Positions 52,913 to 60,806 of a stretch of DNA of 64,000 bases are shown here, in pieces. The stretch spans positions 1 to 64,000 of the forward strand of contig NZ_BAABAU010000001.1 of NCBI RefSeq assembly GCF_039537585.1, in the 5' to 3' direction. The notes under the pieces are model-generated. The model was not told the origin of the DNA and did not search any database. It saw nothing but the letters and a program-made list of their open reading frames with translations. The first letter of the stretch is position 1. Each line of letters opens with the position of its first letter. The DNA comes from Frondihabitans peucedani (GTDB taxonomy: Bacteria; Actinomycetota; Actinomycetes; Actinomycetales; Microbacteriaceae). Both the position numbers and the translations under genes were made by a program.

Positions 52913-54697
52913 ATGTGCGGCCTCGCCGGGGAGCTCCGCTTCGACGGCCGCGCGGCCGACGCCGCCGACCTCGTCGCCATGTCCGCGTGCCAGGTGCACC
53001 GCGGCCCCGACGGCGACGGGCTCTGGACCAGGGGCCCGGTCGGCCTGGCCCACCGGCGCCTGTCGATCATCGACCTGAGCCCCTCCGGCGCCCAGCCCAT
53101 GGTCGACGCGGAGCTCGGGCTCACGATCGCCTACAACGGGATGGTCTACAACTACCGGGAGCTCCGCGACCAGCTCCGCTCGCGAGGCCACCACTTCTTC
53201 TCCTCGTCCGACACCGAGGTGATCCTGAAGGCCTACGCCGAGTGGGGCACCTCGTTCGCAGAGCACCTCCTCGGCATGTTCGCCGTCGCCATCTGGGAGC
53301 ACCGGTCGGGCCGGTTGATCCTGGCCCGGGACCGCCTCGGGATCAAGCCGCTCTACTACACGCAGAACGCCTCGCGCCTGAGGTTCGCGTCGACGCTGCC
53401 CGCGCTCCTCGCCGCAGGCGGCGTCGACACGACCATCGACCGCGACGCGCTGGCCTGCTACATGACCTTCCACTCCGTGGTGCCGGCGCCCCGGACGATC
53501 CTCACGGGCGTCAGGAAGCTCGCCCCGGCGACGATCCGCGTGGTGGAGCCGGACGGCACGTGGCGCGACGAGACGTACTGGGAGCCGTCGTTCTCGCGGG
53601 ATCCTGCGTACGCCTCGCTGTCGCCCGCCGACTGGCAGGACGCCGTCGTCGACTCCCTGCGGACCGCCGTCGAGCGCCGGATGGTGTCGGACGTGCCGGT
53701 CGGGGTGCTCCTGTCGGGAGGCATCGACTCGAGCCTCGTCGTGGCGCTCCTGGCCGAGGCGGGGCAGCAGGACCTCTCGACCTTCAGCATCGGGTTCGAA
53801 TCGGCGGGCGGCGAGTCGGGCGACGAGTTCGAGTACTCGTCGCTGGTCGCGAAGGAGTTCGGCACCGACCATCACCGGATCCCGATCTCGTCTGACCGGA
53901 TGCTGCCGGGCATCGACGGCGCGATCGCCGCGATGAGCGAGCCGATGGTCAGCCACGACTGCGTCGCGTTCTACCTGCTGAGCCAGGAGGTGTCGCAGTC
54001 GGTCAAGGTCGTGCAGTCGGGCCAGGGCGCCGACGAGGTGCTCGGCGGCTACGACTGGTACCCGCCGCTCGACGGCGTGCCGAGGAAGCGCGCCGCCGAC
54101 GCCTACGCCGAGGTCTTCTTCGACCGCCGCTGGCGCGAGATGCCGCGGCTGCTCCGGCCCGAGTGGCTGGCCGACGACGACGTCCCGACCGCGTTCGTCC
54201 GCTCGCACTTCGACGCCCCCGGCGCCGACACCGCGGTCGACGCCGCCCTCCGCATCGACACGACCGTGATGCTCACCGACGACCCGGTGAAGCGCGTCGA
54301 CAACATGACCATGGCCTGGGGGCTCGAGGCGCGCGTCCCGTTCCTCGATCACGAGTTCGTCGAGCTGGCCGGCAGGATCCCGCCCGCCCTCAAGCTCGCC
54401 GACGGCGGGAAGGGCGTGCTCAAGCGCGCCGCCCGGGGCATCGTCCCGGACGCCGTCATCGACCGGACGAAGGGGTACTTCCCGGTGCCGGCGATCCGGC
54501 AGCTGGAGGGGCCGTACCTCCAGCGGGTGCGCGACGCGCTCCTCGATCCTGCCGCGCGCGAGAGGGCACTGTTCCACCCGGCTACCGTGGAGTCGATGCT
54601 CTCCTCGCCGAACTCCGCCCGCACGACCCTCGGGTCGAACGCCCTCTGGCAGCTCGCCACGCTCGAGCTGTGGCTCCAGGCGCAGGGGATCGCGTGA
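52913..54697 (+). CDS. asparagine-synthetase-type amidotransferase (AsnO/trio-like)
   Basis: 594 aa. The initiator Met is followed by Cys2, the class II glutaminase nucleophile (MCGLAGELRFDG). The ATP-pyrophosphatase domain has SGGIDSS at 268-274 and GQGADEVLGGYDWY. The MCGLAGELRFDG start and overall layout are closer to N-acetylglutaminylglutamine amidotransferases (AsnO) than to AsnB. It would transfer glutamine ammonia to a carboxyl, here probably of the peptide made by the adjacent fused ligase. All catalytic residues are intact. Confidence 0.9.
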   Translation: MCGLAGELRFDGRAADAADLVAMSACQVHRGPDGDGLWTRGPVGLAHRRLSIIDLSPSGAQPMVDAELGLTIAYNGMVYNYRELRDQLRSRGHHFFSSSDTEVILKAYAEWGTSFAEHLLGMFAVAIWEHRSGRLILARDRLGIKPLYYTQNASRLRFASTLPALLAAGGVDTTIDRDALACYMTFHSVVPAPRTILTGVRKLAPATIRVVEPDGTWRDETYWEPSFSRDPAYASLSPADWQDAVVDSLRTAVERRMVSDVPVGVLLSGGIDSSLVVALLAEAGQQDLSTFSIGFESAGGESGDEFEYSSLVAKEFGTDHHRIPISSDRMLPGIDGAIAAMSEPMVSHDCVAFYLLSQEVSQSVKVVQSGQGADEVLGGYDWYPPLDGVPRKRAADAYAEVFFDRRWREMPRLLRPEWLADDDVPTAFVRSHFDAPGADTAVDAALRIDTTVMLTDDPVKRVDNMTMAWGLEARVPFLDHEFVELAGRIPPALKLADGGKGVLKRAARGIVPDAVIDRTKGYFPVPAIRQLEGPYLQRVRDALLDPAARERALFHPATVESMLSSPNSARTTLGSNALWQLATLELWLQAQGIA

Positions 54698-56598
54698 CGG
54701 TCACGGCCGCGGTCGACCCGTTCGTCGCGTCTCTCGTCTCGGCGTGGGGATCCTGGGGGCCGACGATGACCCGGAACGCCCGCCGCGTCGCCTTCGTCAG
54801 CGACCGCTTCGGAGTCCCCGAGGTGTTCGTCCAGGACGTCGTCGTGTCGGTCTCCGCCGCCGACCTGCCGGAGCCGGTGCGGATCGTGCTCTCCGACGAC
54901 CCCGTCATCAGCGTCTCGTGGTCGGCCGACAGCGCCTGGCTCGCGGTCGCCGTCGCCACCGACGGAGGCGTCCGGCAGCAGGTCTGGGTGGTGCGGCCCG
55001 ACGGGACCGACGCGCAGCGGATCGCAGGATCGCGCGACCAGCACGCCGAGCTCGGCCCCTGGTCGCGCTCCGGGCACCGCGTGGTCGTCACCCTGCCGTC
55101 GACGGAGCCCGAGCAGCCCGCCCGCGCCTACCTCGTCGACCCCGAGTCGGGCGAGCGCGACGACCTCGCCGTGGGAGACCTCATCCACATCCTCGACGTC
55201 TCCGTCGAGGAGCGCCTCGTCGTGCTCCGCGACGGCGGTCGAGGCCGCGAGTTCGTCGTGGTCGTCGACCGGCTGACCGACGACGACTTCCCGCTCCTCA
55301 CCGAGCCCTGGGCAGGATCGGCCGAGACCGCGCTGATCCGCCCGTCGCCCGAGAGCGAGTCGTCGCCCCTGATCGCCTACCTCTCGACCGAGGCCGGGCT
55401 GCCGCGGCGGTCCCTCGTGGCGATGCCGCTCGGGCCGCACGGCTGGCGCGGCACCTCCCGGGTGCTCGCGGCCCGCGACGACGCCGAGCTGGAGTTCCTC
55501 GACGCCGACGACGCCGGCCGACTGCTGCTGCTCGTCTGGAACGTCGCCGGGCGCTCCTCGCTCGAACTGCTCGACACGGCCTCGGGGGAGCGGTCGGAGA
55601 TCGCCGGGCTGCCCGGTGCCGTGGTCACGCACCCGGTCATCTCGCGGGACGGCCGCAGCGTGCTGCTGACGGTCGAGGGGCCCACCCGGCCGCGGGAGCT
55701 CTGGCGGCTCGACACCGGCACGCGCGCCTGGTCGCCGGTGACGTCGACCCCGCCGCTGCCGGAGGGGCTCGTGGAGCCGACGCTCGAGACGTTCGCGGCG
55801 CGCGACGGGCTCGCGGTGACAGGGTGGCTGTATCGGGGTGGCGGTGCTGGCGGTGCTGCTGCTGGTCCTGCTGCTGCTGCCGCTGCTGGCGGTGCTGCTG
55901 GCCCGGCGCTCGTGCATCTGCACGGCGGCCCCGAGTCGCAGGAGCGCCCCACCTTCTCGCCGCAGCACCAGGCTCTCGTCGCGGCCGGGATCACCGTGTT
56001 CGCGCCCAACATCCGGGGCTCGTCCGGGTTCGGCAAGGAGTTCGTGCACGCCGACGATCTCGAGAAGCGCTGGGCGGCTCACGCCGACGTGGTCGACAGT
56101 GCGGGGTTCCTCGCGGCGGCGGGGTTCGCTGATCCTGCGCGGATCGGCGTCACCGGACGCTCGTACGGCGGCTACGCGACCCTCGCCGCGCTCGCCTTCT
56201 CGCCCGGCGTGTTCGCCTGCGGGATCGACATCTGCGGGATGAGCGACCTCCAGACCTTCTACCGCGACACCGAGCCGTGGATCGCGTCGGCCGCCACGAC
56301 GAAGTACGGGCATCCCGTCGACGACGCCGAGCTCCTCGCGGAGCTGTCGCCGCTCGGGAGCGCCGACGCCATCGAGGTCCCGCTGCTCGTGGTGCACGGC
56401 GAGCTCGATACGAACGTGCCGATCGGGGAGGCGCACCAGATCGTCGACGCGCTGACCGCGCTCGGGCGGCCGGTGTCGTACCTCGAGCTCGCCGGCGAGG
56501 GGCACGAGTACCGCCGGCTCGACTCGCGGACCGCCCTCGTCGCCGAGCTGGTCGCCTTCGCTCGGGCTGTGCTCACTGCGGAGCGAGCGGCGAGCTAG
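54694..56598 (+). CDS. S9-family prolyl-oligopeptidase-type peptidase
   Basis: 634 aa. The N-terminal ~370 residues are a beta-propeller with repeated RDGRSVLLTVEG-type blades; the C-terminal alpha/beta hydrolase has S490 in GRSYGGY, D572 (ELDTNVP) and H604 (GEGHEYRR). Family members cleave small peptides or acyl-peptides. The GTG overlaps the amidotransferase stop (GTGA), so it is a fixed third member of the operon. A Gly/Ala-rich linker of about 23 residues near 381-403 is encoded by a GCT/GGT repeat tract. No signal peptide, so it acts in the cytoplasm. Confidence 0.9.
   Translation: MTVTAAVDPFVASLVSAWGSWGPTMTRNARRVAFVSDRFGVPEVFVQDVVVSVSAADLPEPVRIVLSDDPVISVSWSADSAWLAVAVATDGGVRQQVWVVRPDGTDAQRIAGSRDQHAELGPWSRSGHRVVVTLPSTEPEQPARAYLVDPESGERDDLAVGDLIHILDVSVEERLVVLRDGGRGREFVVVVDRLTDDDFPLLTEPWAGSAETALIRPSPESESSPLIAYLSTEAGLPRRSLVAMPLGPHGWRGTSRVLAARDDAELEFLDADDAGRLLLLVWNVAGRSSLELLDTASGERSEIAGLPGAVVTHPVISRDGRSVLLTVEGPTRPRELWRLDTGTRAWSPVTSTPPLPEGLVEPTLETFAARDGLAVTGWLYRGGGAGGAAAGPAAAAAAGGAAGPALVHLHGGPESQERPTFSPQHQALVAAGITVFAPNIRGSSGFGKEFVHADDLEKRWAAHADVVDSAGFLAAAGFADPARIGVTGRSYGGYATLAALAFSPGVFACGIDICGMSDLQTFYRDTEPWIASAATTKYGHPVDDAELLAELSPLGSADAIEVPLLVVHGELDTNVPIGEAHQIVDALTALGRPVSYLELAGEGHEYRRLDSRTALVAELVAFARAVLTAERAAS
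55836..55905 (+). repeat. GCT/GGT trinucleotide tract coding a Gly/Ala linker
   Basis: About 70 bases of GGTGCT and GCTGCT units interrupted by GGTCCT and GCGG. It encodes mainly Gly and Ala between the propeller and the hydrolase domain of the S9 peptidase. Triplet slippage would change the linker length without a frameshift. Confidence 0.9.
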
Positions 56599-57614
56599 GC
56601 GAGGGTGAGGGGCGCCGTCGGGGTGGGGTCGACGGTCGGCCCCGCGGCGATCGGCCCTGCAGCGACAGGCCCTGCAGCGGCAGGCTCGAGCCCGGCCGGC
56701 TCCCGCGCCGACCGCACGAAACCGATGCCGCCCAGGATCAGCGCCCCGCCGACGAACTGCAGCGCAGTGAGGTCCTCGCCGAGCAGCAGCCAGGCGTAGA
56801 GCGTCGCCGCGACGACCTCGAGGAGTCCCGCGAACGACGCCAGTCGTGTCCCGAGCATCTCGCTAGCCGTGATGTTCGCCGTGTATGCGACGGCGGTGGC
56901 GACGACGCCGACGATCAGCATCGGCACCCACCACGGCACGATGCCTCCGAGCACCGTGGTCGGGGCCGTCGAGATGGTGAACGGGACGAGGCCGGTGAGC
57001 CCGACGATCCCGAGCGCGATCCCGCCGATGACGAGGCCCGCGGCAGCCAGTGCGACCGGCGGCAGGTCGTCGCTCGGGGCCGCGGCGACCACGTAGTACA
57101 CCGCGCAGCCGACCATCGCGAGGGCGCCGAAGGCGAGGCCGAGGGGGTCGAGGTGGGCACCTCCGGCGGGGCCGACCACGAGCACGAGGCCGGCCACGGC
57201 GATGACGGAGCCGATGAGCACGACGACCTGGGGCATCCTGCGGCTCGTCGCCCAGGCGAAGGCGACCAGGAGCACGGGCGCCATGTACTCGAACAGGATC
57301 GCGGTGCTCACCGGGATGCGCTCGAGCGCCGCGAAGTAGACGAGCTGCGTGCCCGAGACGCCGATGAGCGCCATCAGCAGCACACGCCAGCGGGCCCGCC
57401 AGAGCGCCGACCAGCGGCCGCGGAGCAGGATTACGGCGGCCGGAGTGAGCACGATGCCGCCGACGAGCGCACGCACCGTCACGGCCGCCGCGGGGCTCCA
57501 GCCGGCCTCGAGCAGCGGCTTGATGAACGCGCCCGACATGCCGAAGCTGAACGCCGCGATCACGGCGATCACGAGGCCGGCGGAGGTAGACGAGCGGGGG
57601 CTGGTGCGGGGCAT
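56595..57614 (-). CDS. EamA-family (DMT) exporter
   Basis: 339 aa from ATG 57614. Ten hydrophobic helices in two EamA halves (AGLVIAVIAAFSFGMSGAFIKPLLEAGWSP at the start, VLGGIVPWWVPMLIVGVVATAVAY in the second half). The C-terminal 40 residues are Ala/Pro-rich and cytoplasmic. Members export amino acids or metabolites. Its stop shares the bases CTAG with the stop of the convergent S9 gene. Confidence 0.88.
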   Translation of the reverse strand: MPRTSPRSSTSAGLVIAVIAAFSFGMSGAFIKPLLEAGWSPAAAVTVRALVGGIVLTPAAVILLRGRWSALWRARWRVLLMALIGVSGTQLVYFAALERIPVSTAILFEYMAPVLLVAFAWATSRRMPQVVVLIGSVIAVAGLVLVVGPAGGAHLDPLGLAFGALAMVGCAVYYVVAAAPSDDLPPVALAAAGLVIGGIALGIVGLTGLVPFTISTAPTTVLGGIVPWWVPMLIVGVVATAVAYTANITASEMLGTRLASFAGLLEVVAATLYAWLLLGEDLTALQFVGGALILGGIGFVRSAREPAGLEPAAAGPVAAGPIAAGPTVDPTPTAPLTLA

Positions 57615-57620
57615 GATCCG

Positions 57621-57650
57621 ACGGTAGCCTCGTCGTGAGTAAGGAGTCAA
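57621..57650 (-). promoter_or_regulatory. eamA promoter overlapping the CGNR gene's ribosome site
   Basis: On the minus strand, -35 TTGACT (57650-57645), 18-bp spacer, -10 TACCGT (57626-57621), six bases, ATG at 57614. The -35 shares bases with the AAGGAG ribosome site (57641-57646) of the divergent plus-strand gene. Confidence 0.75.
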
Positions 57651-57651
57651 T

Positions 57652-58221
57652 TTGCATTTCGCCCCTGACACCGAGGAGGCGCTGGCGTTCACCGTCGCGC
57701 TCGTGAACACCGTCGCGGGGGCGAGTCGTTCGGGGGAGGACGAGCTCCCGGATCCTGCGTCGCTGACCGCCCTTCTCGACCGGTACGGCTCCACGGGCCG
57801 CTTCGACCGCGACGACGCCGAGCTCGAGGCGGTGCGAGCGACGCGGACCCTCTTCCGGTCGATCTTCACCATGAGCCGCGACGACGCCGTGGTCGCGGTC
57901 AACGGGATGCTGCACGATGCCCGGGCCCTGCCGCAGCTGGTCCGTCACGACGGGTACGACTGGCACCTCCACGCGACCGAGCCGGACGCGCCGCTCGACG
58001 AGCGCATGCGGGTGGAGGCGGCGCTCGCTCTCGTCGACGTGCTCCGGTCGGACGAGCAGGGGCGGCTGCGGGCGTGCGGCGCACCCGACTGCGAGGGCGT
58101 GCTCGTCGACCTGTCGCGGAACGGCTCGAAGCGGTTCTGCAGCGTGCGCTGCGGGAACAGGATGAACATGGTGGCGTTTAGGGAACGGGCGGCGGAGTCT
58201 CAGACTTCGGCGCGAGAATGA
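57652..58221 (+). CDS. CGNR zinc-finger (ABATE domain) regulator
   Basis: 189 aa. The start is TTG at 57652, fixed by AAGGAG five bases upstream. An ABATE-type N-terminal domain (residues about 1-135) is followed by the CGNR zinc finger, with Cys in CGAPDCEG and RFCSVRCGNR. These proteins are thought to be stress-related transcription regulators. It is divergent from an EamA exporter and may control it. Confidence 0.87.
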   Translation: MHFAPDTEEALAFTVALVNTVAGASRSGEDELPDPASLTALLDRYGSTGRFDRDDAELEAVRATRTLFRSIFTMSRDDAVVAVNGMLHDARALPQLVRHDGYDWHLHATEPDAPLDERMRVEAALALVDVLRSDEQGRLRACGAPDCEGVLVDLSRNGSKRFCSVRCGNRMNMVAFRERAAESQTSARE

Positions 58222-58260
58222 ACGGGCACCGGACACCCGCCCGACGCTCGAAGGACCGAG

Positions 58261-58644
58261 ATGGAAGCCGTCAGTTACAGCGTCTCGATGGCGCTGTTCG
58301 CCGTGATCCTGACCGAGACCGCTGTCGGTGTCCGCGCGAGGCGGGCGGTCGCAGGATCCCGCGAGCGCTACGTCGCCCTGACTCAGCGGCGCCTGCTGAG
58401 CTGGGTCGTCAACATCGGGTTCTTCGTGCAGGGCGTGCTCGGGATCGCCCAGGGCGAGACCCTCGGGTTCGTGAGTCTCGGGTTCGCCGTGTGGCTGTCG
58501 TACTCGGAGATCAAGAACCACAAGGACGACGACGACTGGTTCAACGGCCGGATGAAGAAGATCTGGACGGGCGTGAAGAAGCGGCTGGCTGCTGCTGCTC
58601 GGCCGCCGGTGCGGATCCCGGCGCCGTCGCCCGTGTTCGGGTGA
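58261..58644 (+). CDS. small membrane protein, unknown
   Basis: 127 aa. Two to three hydrophobic helices (SYSVSMALFAVILTETAVGV and LLSWVVNIGFFVQGVLGIAQG with LGFVSLGFAVWLSY), then a basic tail (KNHKDDDDWFNGRMKKIWTGVKKRL). No recognised family. ATG follows a GAAGGACCGAG ribosome site. Confidence 0.65.
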   Translation: MEAVSYSVSMALFAVILTETAVGVRARRAVAGSRERYVALTQRRLLSWVVNIGFFVQGVLGIAQGETLGFVSLGFAVWLSYSEIKNHKDDDDWFNGRMKKIWTGVKKRLAAAARPPVRIPAPSPVFG

Positions 58645-58646
58645 GG

Positions 58647-58694
58647 GTGCTTGTGCTTGTGCCCGTGCCCGTGCTCGTGCCCGTGCTGGTGCTC
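58647..58694 (+). repeat. eight hexanucleotide GTGCYN repeats
   Basis: GTGCTT x2, GTGCCC x2, GTGCTC, GTGCCC, GTGCTG, GTGCTC in a row, starting three bases after the stop of the small membrane protein. A 12-bp direct repeat GGCTCGCGACAC follows at 58698 and 58716. Confidence 0.95.
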
Positions 58695-58782
58695 GGGGCT
58701 CGCGACACGCAGTTCGGCTCGCGACACCGGTTGTAGCGCGTGTCTGCCGCCGGAATGCGTGTCGGGGCGGGCCCCGACCGGC

Positions 58783-59280
58783 TCAGGCCTCGGGCCGCTC
58801 GCCGGTGCGGCCCGCGTCGGATCGGGCCCGGGCGCGGTCGGACGCCTTCGTGACGGGCACGGCCTCGGTCGCCAGCGCGAGTCCTGACGCGGGGACGCCG
58901 ACGTACATCGACTCGGCGCGGTCGACGACGTAGGTCTCGTGCCAGATGCCCACCGCTCCGGGTGCTGAGCGAGCGCGGCGATTGAATGCCGACCAGGCAG
59001 GGCGGTGGGTGGACGACGGGGCGGACGCGTAGGCGTAGAGCTTCTCCTGGGAGCTCCAGTACTGGACGAGGAGCGGCCCGCCGCCGGTCAGGGTGAAGCG
59101 GAAGCCCATGAGGCCCGACTCCCGGTCGGAGAAGAGCTCGGTCAGCATCGGCGTCATCGCGAGGAAGACGGGCAGCCACTGGTCGATGCGCCAGGGCTTG
59201 TTGATGCGCATGCCGATGAGGAACACGACGAGTTCGCCGGTGTAGCGGTGTGTCATCCTGCCGGATTCGACGCGGGCCAT
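58783..59280 (-). CDS. DUF4188 monooxygenase-like protein
   Basis: 165 aa. ATG 59280 is fixed by AAGGAG; a GTG two codons upstream overlaps that site. The segment HRYTGELVVFLIGMRINKPWRIDQW is characteristic of DUF4188, a family with the dimeric alpha/beta-barrel fold shared by small monooxygenases. The last 25 residues are a charged tail. It is divergent from a MerR gene with a palindrome between them, so it is likely the MerR target. Confidence 0.85.
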   Translation of the reverse strand: MARVESGRMTHRYTGELVVFLIGMRINKPWRIDQWLPVFLAMTPMLTELFSDRESGLMGFRFTLTGGGPLLVQYWSSQEKLYAYASAPSSTHRPAWSAFNRRARSAPGAVGIWHETYVVDRAESMYVGVPASGLALATEAVPVTKASDRARARSDAGRTGERPEA

Positions 59281-59306
59281 GGTCACTCCTTAGATTGGAT
59301 ACCTAC

Positions 59307-59326
59307 ACTCCCCAATATTGGAGAGT
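59307..59326. promoter_or_regulatory. 20-bp MerR-type palindromic operator
   Basis: ACTCCCCAATATTGGAGAGT is a palindrome with one mismatched pair. It stands between a TACTAT -10 (59329-59334, for the MerR gene) and an upstream ACA-containing -35-like element with a 19-20 bp spacer, the long spacing typical of MerR promoters. The DUF4188 promoter on the other strand overlaps the same site. Confidence 0.75.
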
Positions 59327-59363
59327 CGTACTATCCATGTCAAGAGCTCGAAGGGAACGCGTC

Positions 59364-59972
59364 ATGCGCCTCTCGGAACTGGCCCGCGCGACAGCGGTCT
59401 CCGCGCCGACCATCAAGTACTACCTCCGGGAGGGGCTCCTGCACGACGGCGCCCTCACGAGTGCGACGCAGGCCGAGTACGACGAGTCGCACGTGACGCG
59501 GCTGCACCTCATCCGGGCTCTCGTCGGGGCGGCCGGCCTGAGTCTGTCGCAGGCGCGTTCGGTTCTCGACGCGGTCGACTCGCCGCCCGAGTCGCTGCAC
59601 GACCTCCTCGGCCGGGCCCACGAGGTCGTGACTGAGCCCCACCACGCCGACGTCGACACGACCGAGGCCGAGGGGCTGCTCCGGCGGTGGGGCTGGCCTG
59701 TCGAGGGCTGTGATCCGCGCGTGATCGGCGGCCTTGCTGCCGCTCTGGCGAGTGCTCGGGCCGCTGGCTTCGTGTTCCCGGAGGCCGTGCTCGACTCCTA
59801 CGGCGATGCCGCCCGGCGGATGGCGACCGCCGAGCTCGACGCGATCCCGCTCGAGTCGCCGGCTGCCGCGGTGCGCTACGTCACGCTCGGGACGCTCCTG
59901 GCCGAGCCGGTGATCCTGTCGTTGCGGCGGCTGGCGGAGCAGGTGGCGTCGGGGGAGCGGTTCGAGGGGTGA
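59364..59972 (+). CDS. MerR-family transcriptional regulator
   Basis: 202 aa from ATG 59364, with AAGGGAA upstream. MerR winged helix at residues 1-70 (MRLSELARATAVSAPTIKYYLREGLL), a coiled linker, and a helical effector domain of about 110 residues with no metal-binding Cys, so a small organic ligand is more likely than a metal. The divergent partner is a DUF4188 protein. Confidence 0.9.
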   Translation: MRLSELARATAVSAPTIKYYLREGLLHDGALTSATQAEYDESHVTRLHLIRALVGAAGLSLSQARSVLDAVDSPPESLHDLLGRAHEVVTEPHHADVDTTEAEGLLRRWGWPVEGCDPRVIGGLAAALASARAAGFVFPEAVLDSYGDAARRMATAELDAIPLESPAAAVRYVTLGTLLAEPVILSLRRLAEQVASGERFEG

Positions 59973-59993
59973 CGGCCCCGCGCTCTTCGCGAC

Positions 59994-60038
59994 CATCGAC
60001 GGCAAGCATCGACGGCAAGCATCGACGGCAAGCATCGA
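59994..60038. repeat. 13-bp tandem repeat at the edge of the lower-GC group
   Basis: CATCGACGGCAAG occurs at 59994, 60007 and 60020 without mismatch, followed by a half copy (CATCGA) at 60033. It lies just after the MerR gene and before the minus-strand lower-GC genes. Confidence 0.95.
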
Positions 60039-60064
60039 TCAGTCGACCCGGCGAGCTGGAGTGC

Positions 60065-60769
60065 CTAGGCTGCCCGAAAGACCGACTCGAGCAGCCGAGT
60101 CGTCTTCTCGACGTCGATCCCGGTCGAGGTCTCCGCCAGGAGTCTCGAGACGAGTCTCTTGCGCCAGTACACGTCGACACCGCGCACGCGGAAGTCGCCT
60201 CCGAACATCGGCCAGTCGGCATCGACGAAGCAGAGGACGCCTCGAACGCCCACACCCGGCGCGGCCGTCCGGACGCGCTCGACCTGACCGAGAACGCCCT
60301 CGACCAACTTCGTCTGATCACGGCCTCCGACCATGAGTCGTTCCACTCGCGGTCGGATGATGCCGCCGTCGACGCGAAGGGAGGGCCGACGATTTCTGTA
60401 CCGTTTCGCATCGACGACCCAGATGCCGTGCGGTGTCACGACCAGGTGGTCGATGTTGGCCCTGCTCCCCGGGATCCTGCGGTCGTGGAGGACCCGGACA
60501 GTGTCGGAAGCGATCTTGTCGAGGGCGACTCCGACCTCGCGCTCGCCGATCGCGCCACTGGCCCAGGCGGCCGTGCTCTGCCTCTCGTCCGACAGGGCTA
60601 CGGCGATACCGCCCAGTCGCCCCCACTTCGCCCTGGTCTTGGCCTCGTCATTGGCCTTGCGTCGGTCGTACTCCCGTTGTGCTGATGCCCCGGCTCCACC
60701 GGCCCCCGTCGTCATAGGCTCATTGAGCCAGACGGTTGTCGGCGGCGGGAGCCCCAGTCTGCGGCTCAT
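60065..60769 (-). CDS. NERD (nuclease-related) domain protein
   Basis: 234 aa if ATG 60769 is used; a GTG at 60832 inside the exonuclease gene and an ATG at 60715 are alternatives. The NERD domain spans residues about 70-190 with ASGAIGEREVG, RIPGSRANIDHLVVTPHGIWVVDAKRY, where the Asp and the DAK residues correspond to the nuclease-like active site. The C-terminal part (YWRKRLVSRLLAET) is helical. Probably cytoplasmic nucleic-acid processing; the substrate is unknown. Lower GC than the rest of the window. Confidence 0.82.
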   Translation of the reverse strand: MSRRLGLPPPTTVWLNEPMTTGAGGAGASAQREYDRRKANDEAKTRAKWGRLGGIAVALSDERQSTAAWASGAIGEREVGVALDKIASDTVRVLHDRRIPGSRANIDHLVVTPHGIWVVDAKRYRNRRPSLRVDGGIIRPRVERLMVGGRDQTKLVEGVLGQVERVRTAAPGVGVRGVLCFVDADWPMFGGDFRVRGVDVYWRKRLVSRLLAETSTGIDVEKTTRLLESVFRAA

Positions 60770-60806
60770 CACCACTCGCCGTTCGTATTCGACGAGAGCT
60801 GCGGGC

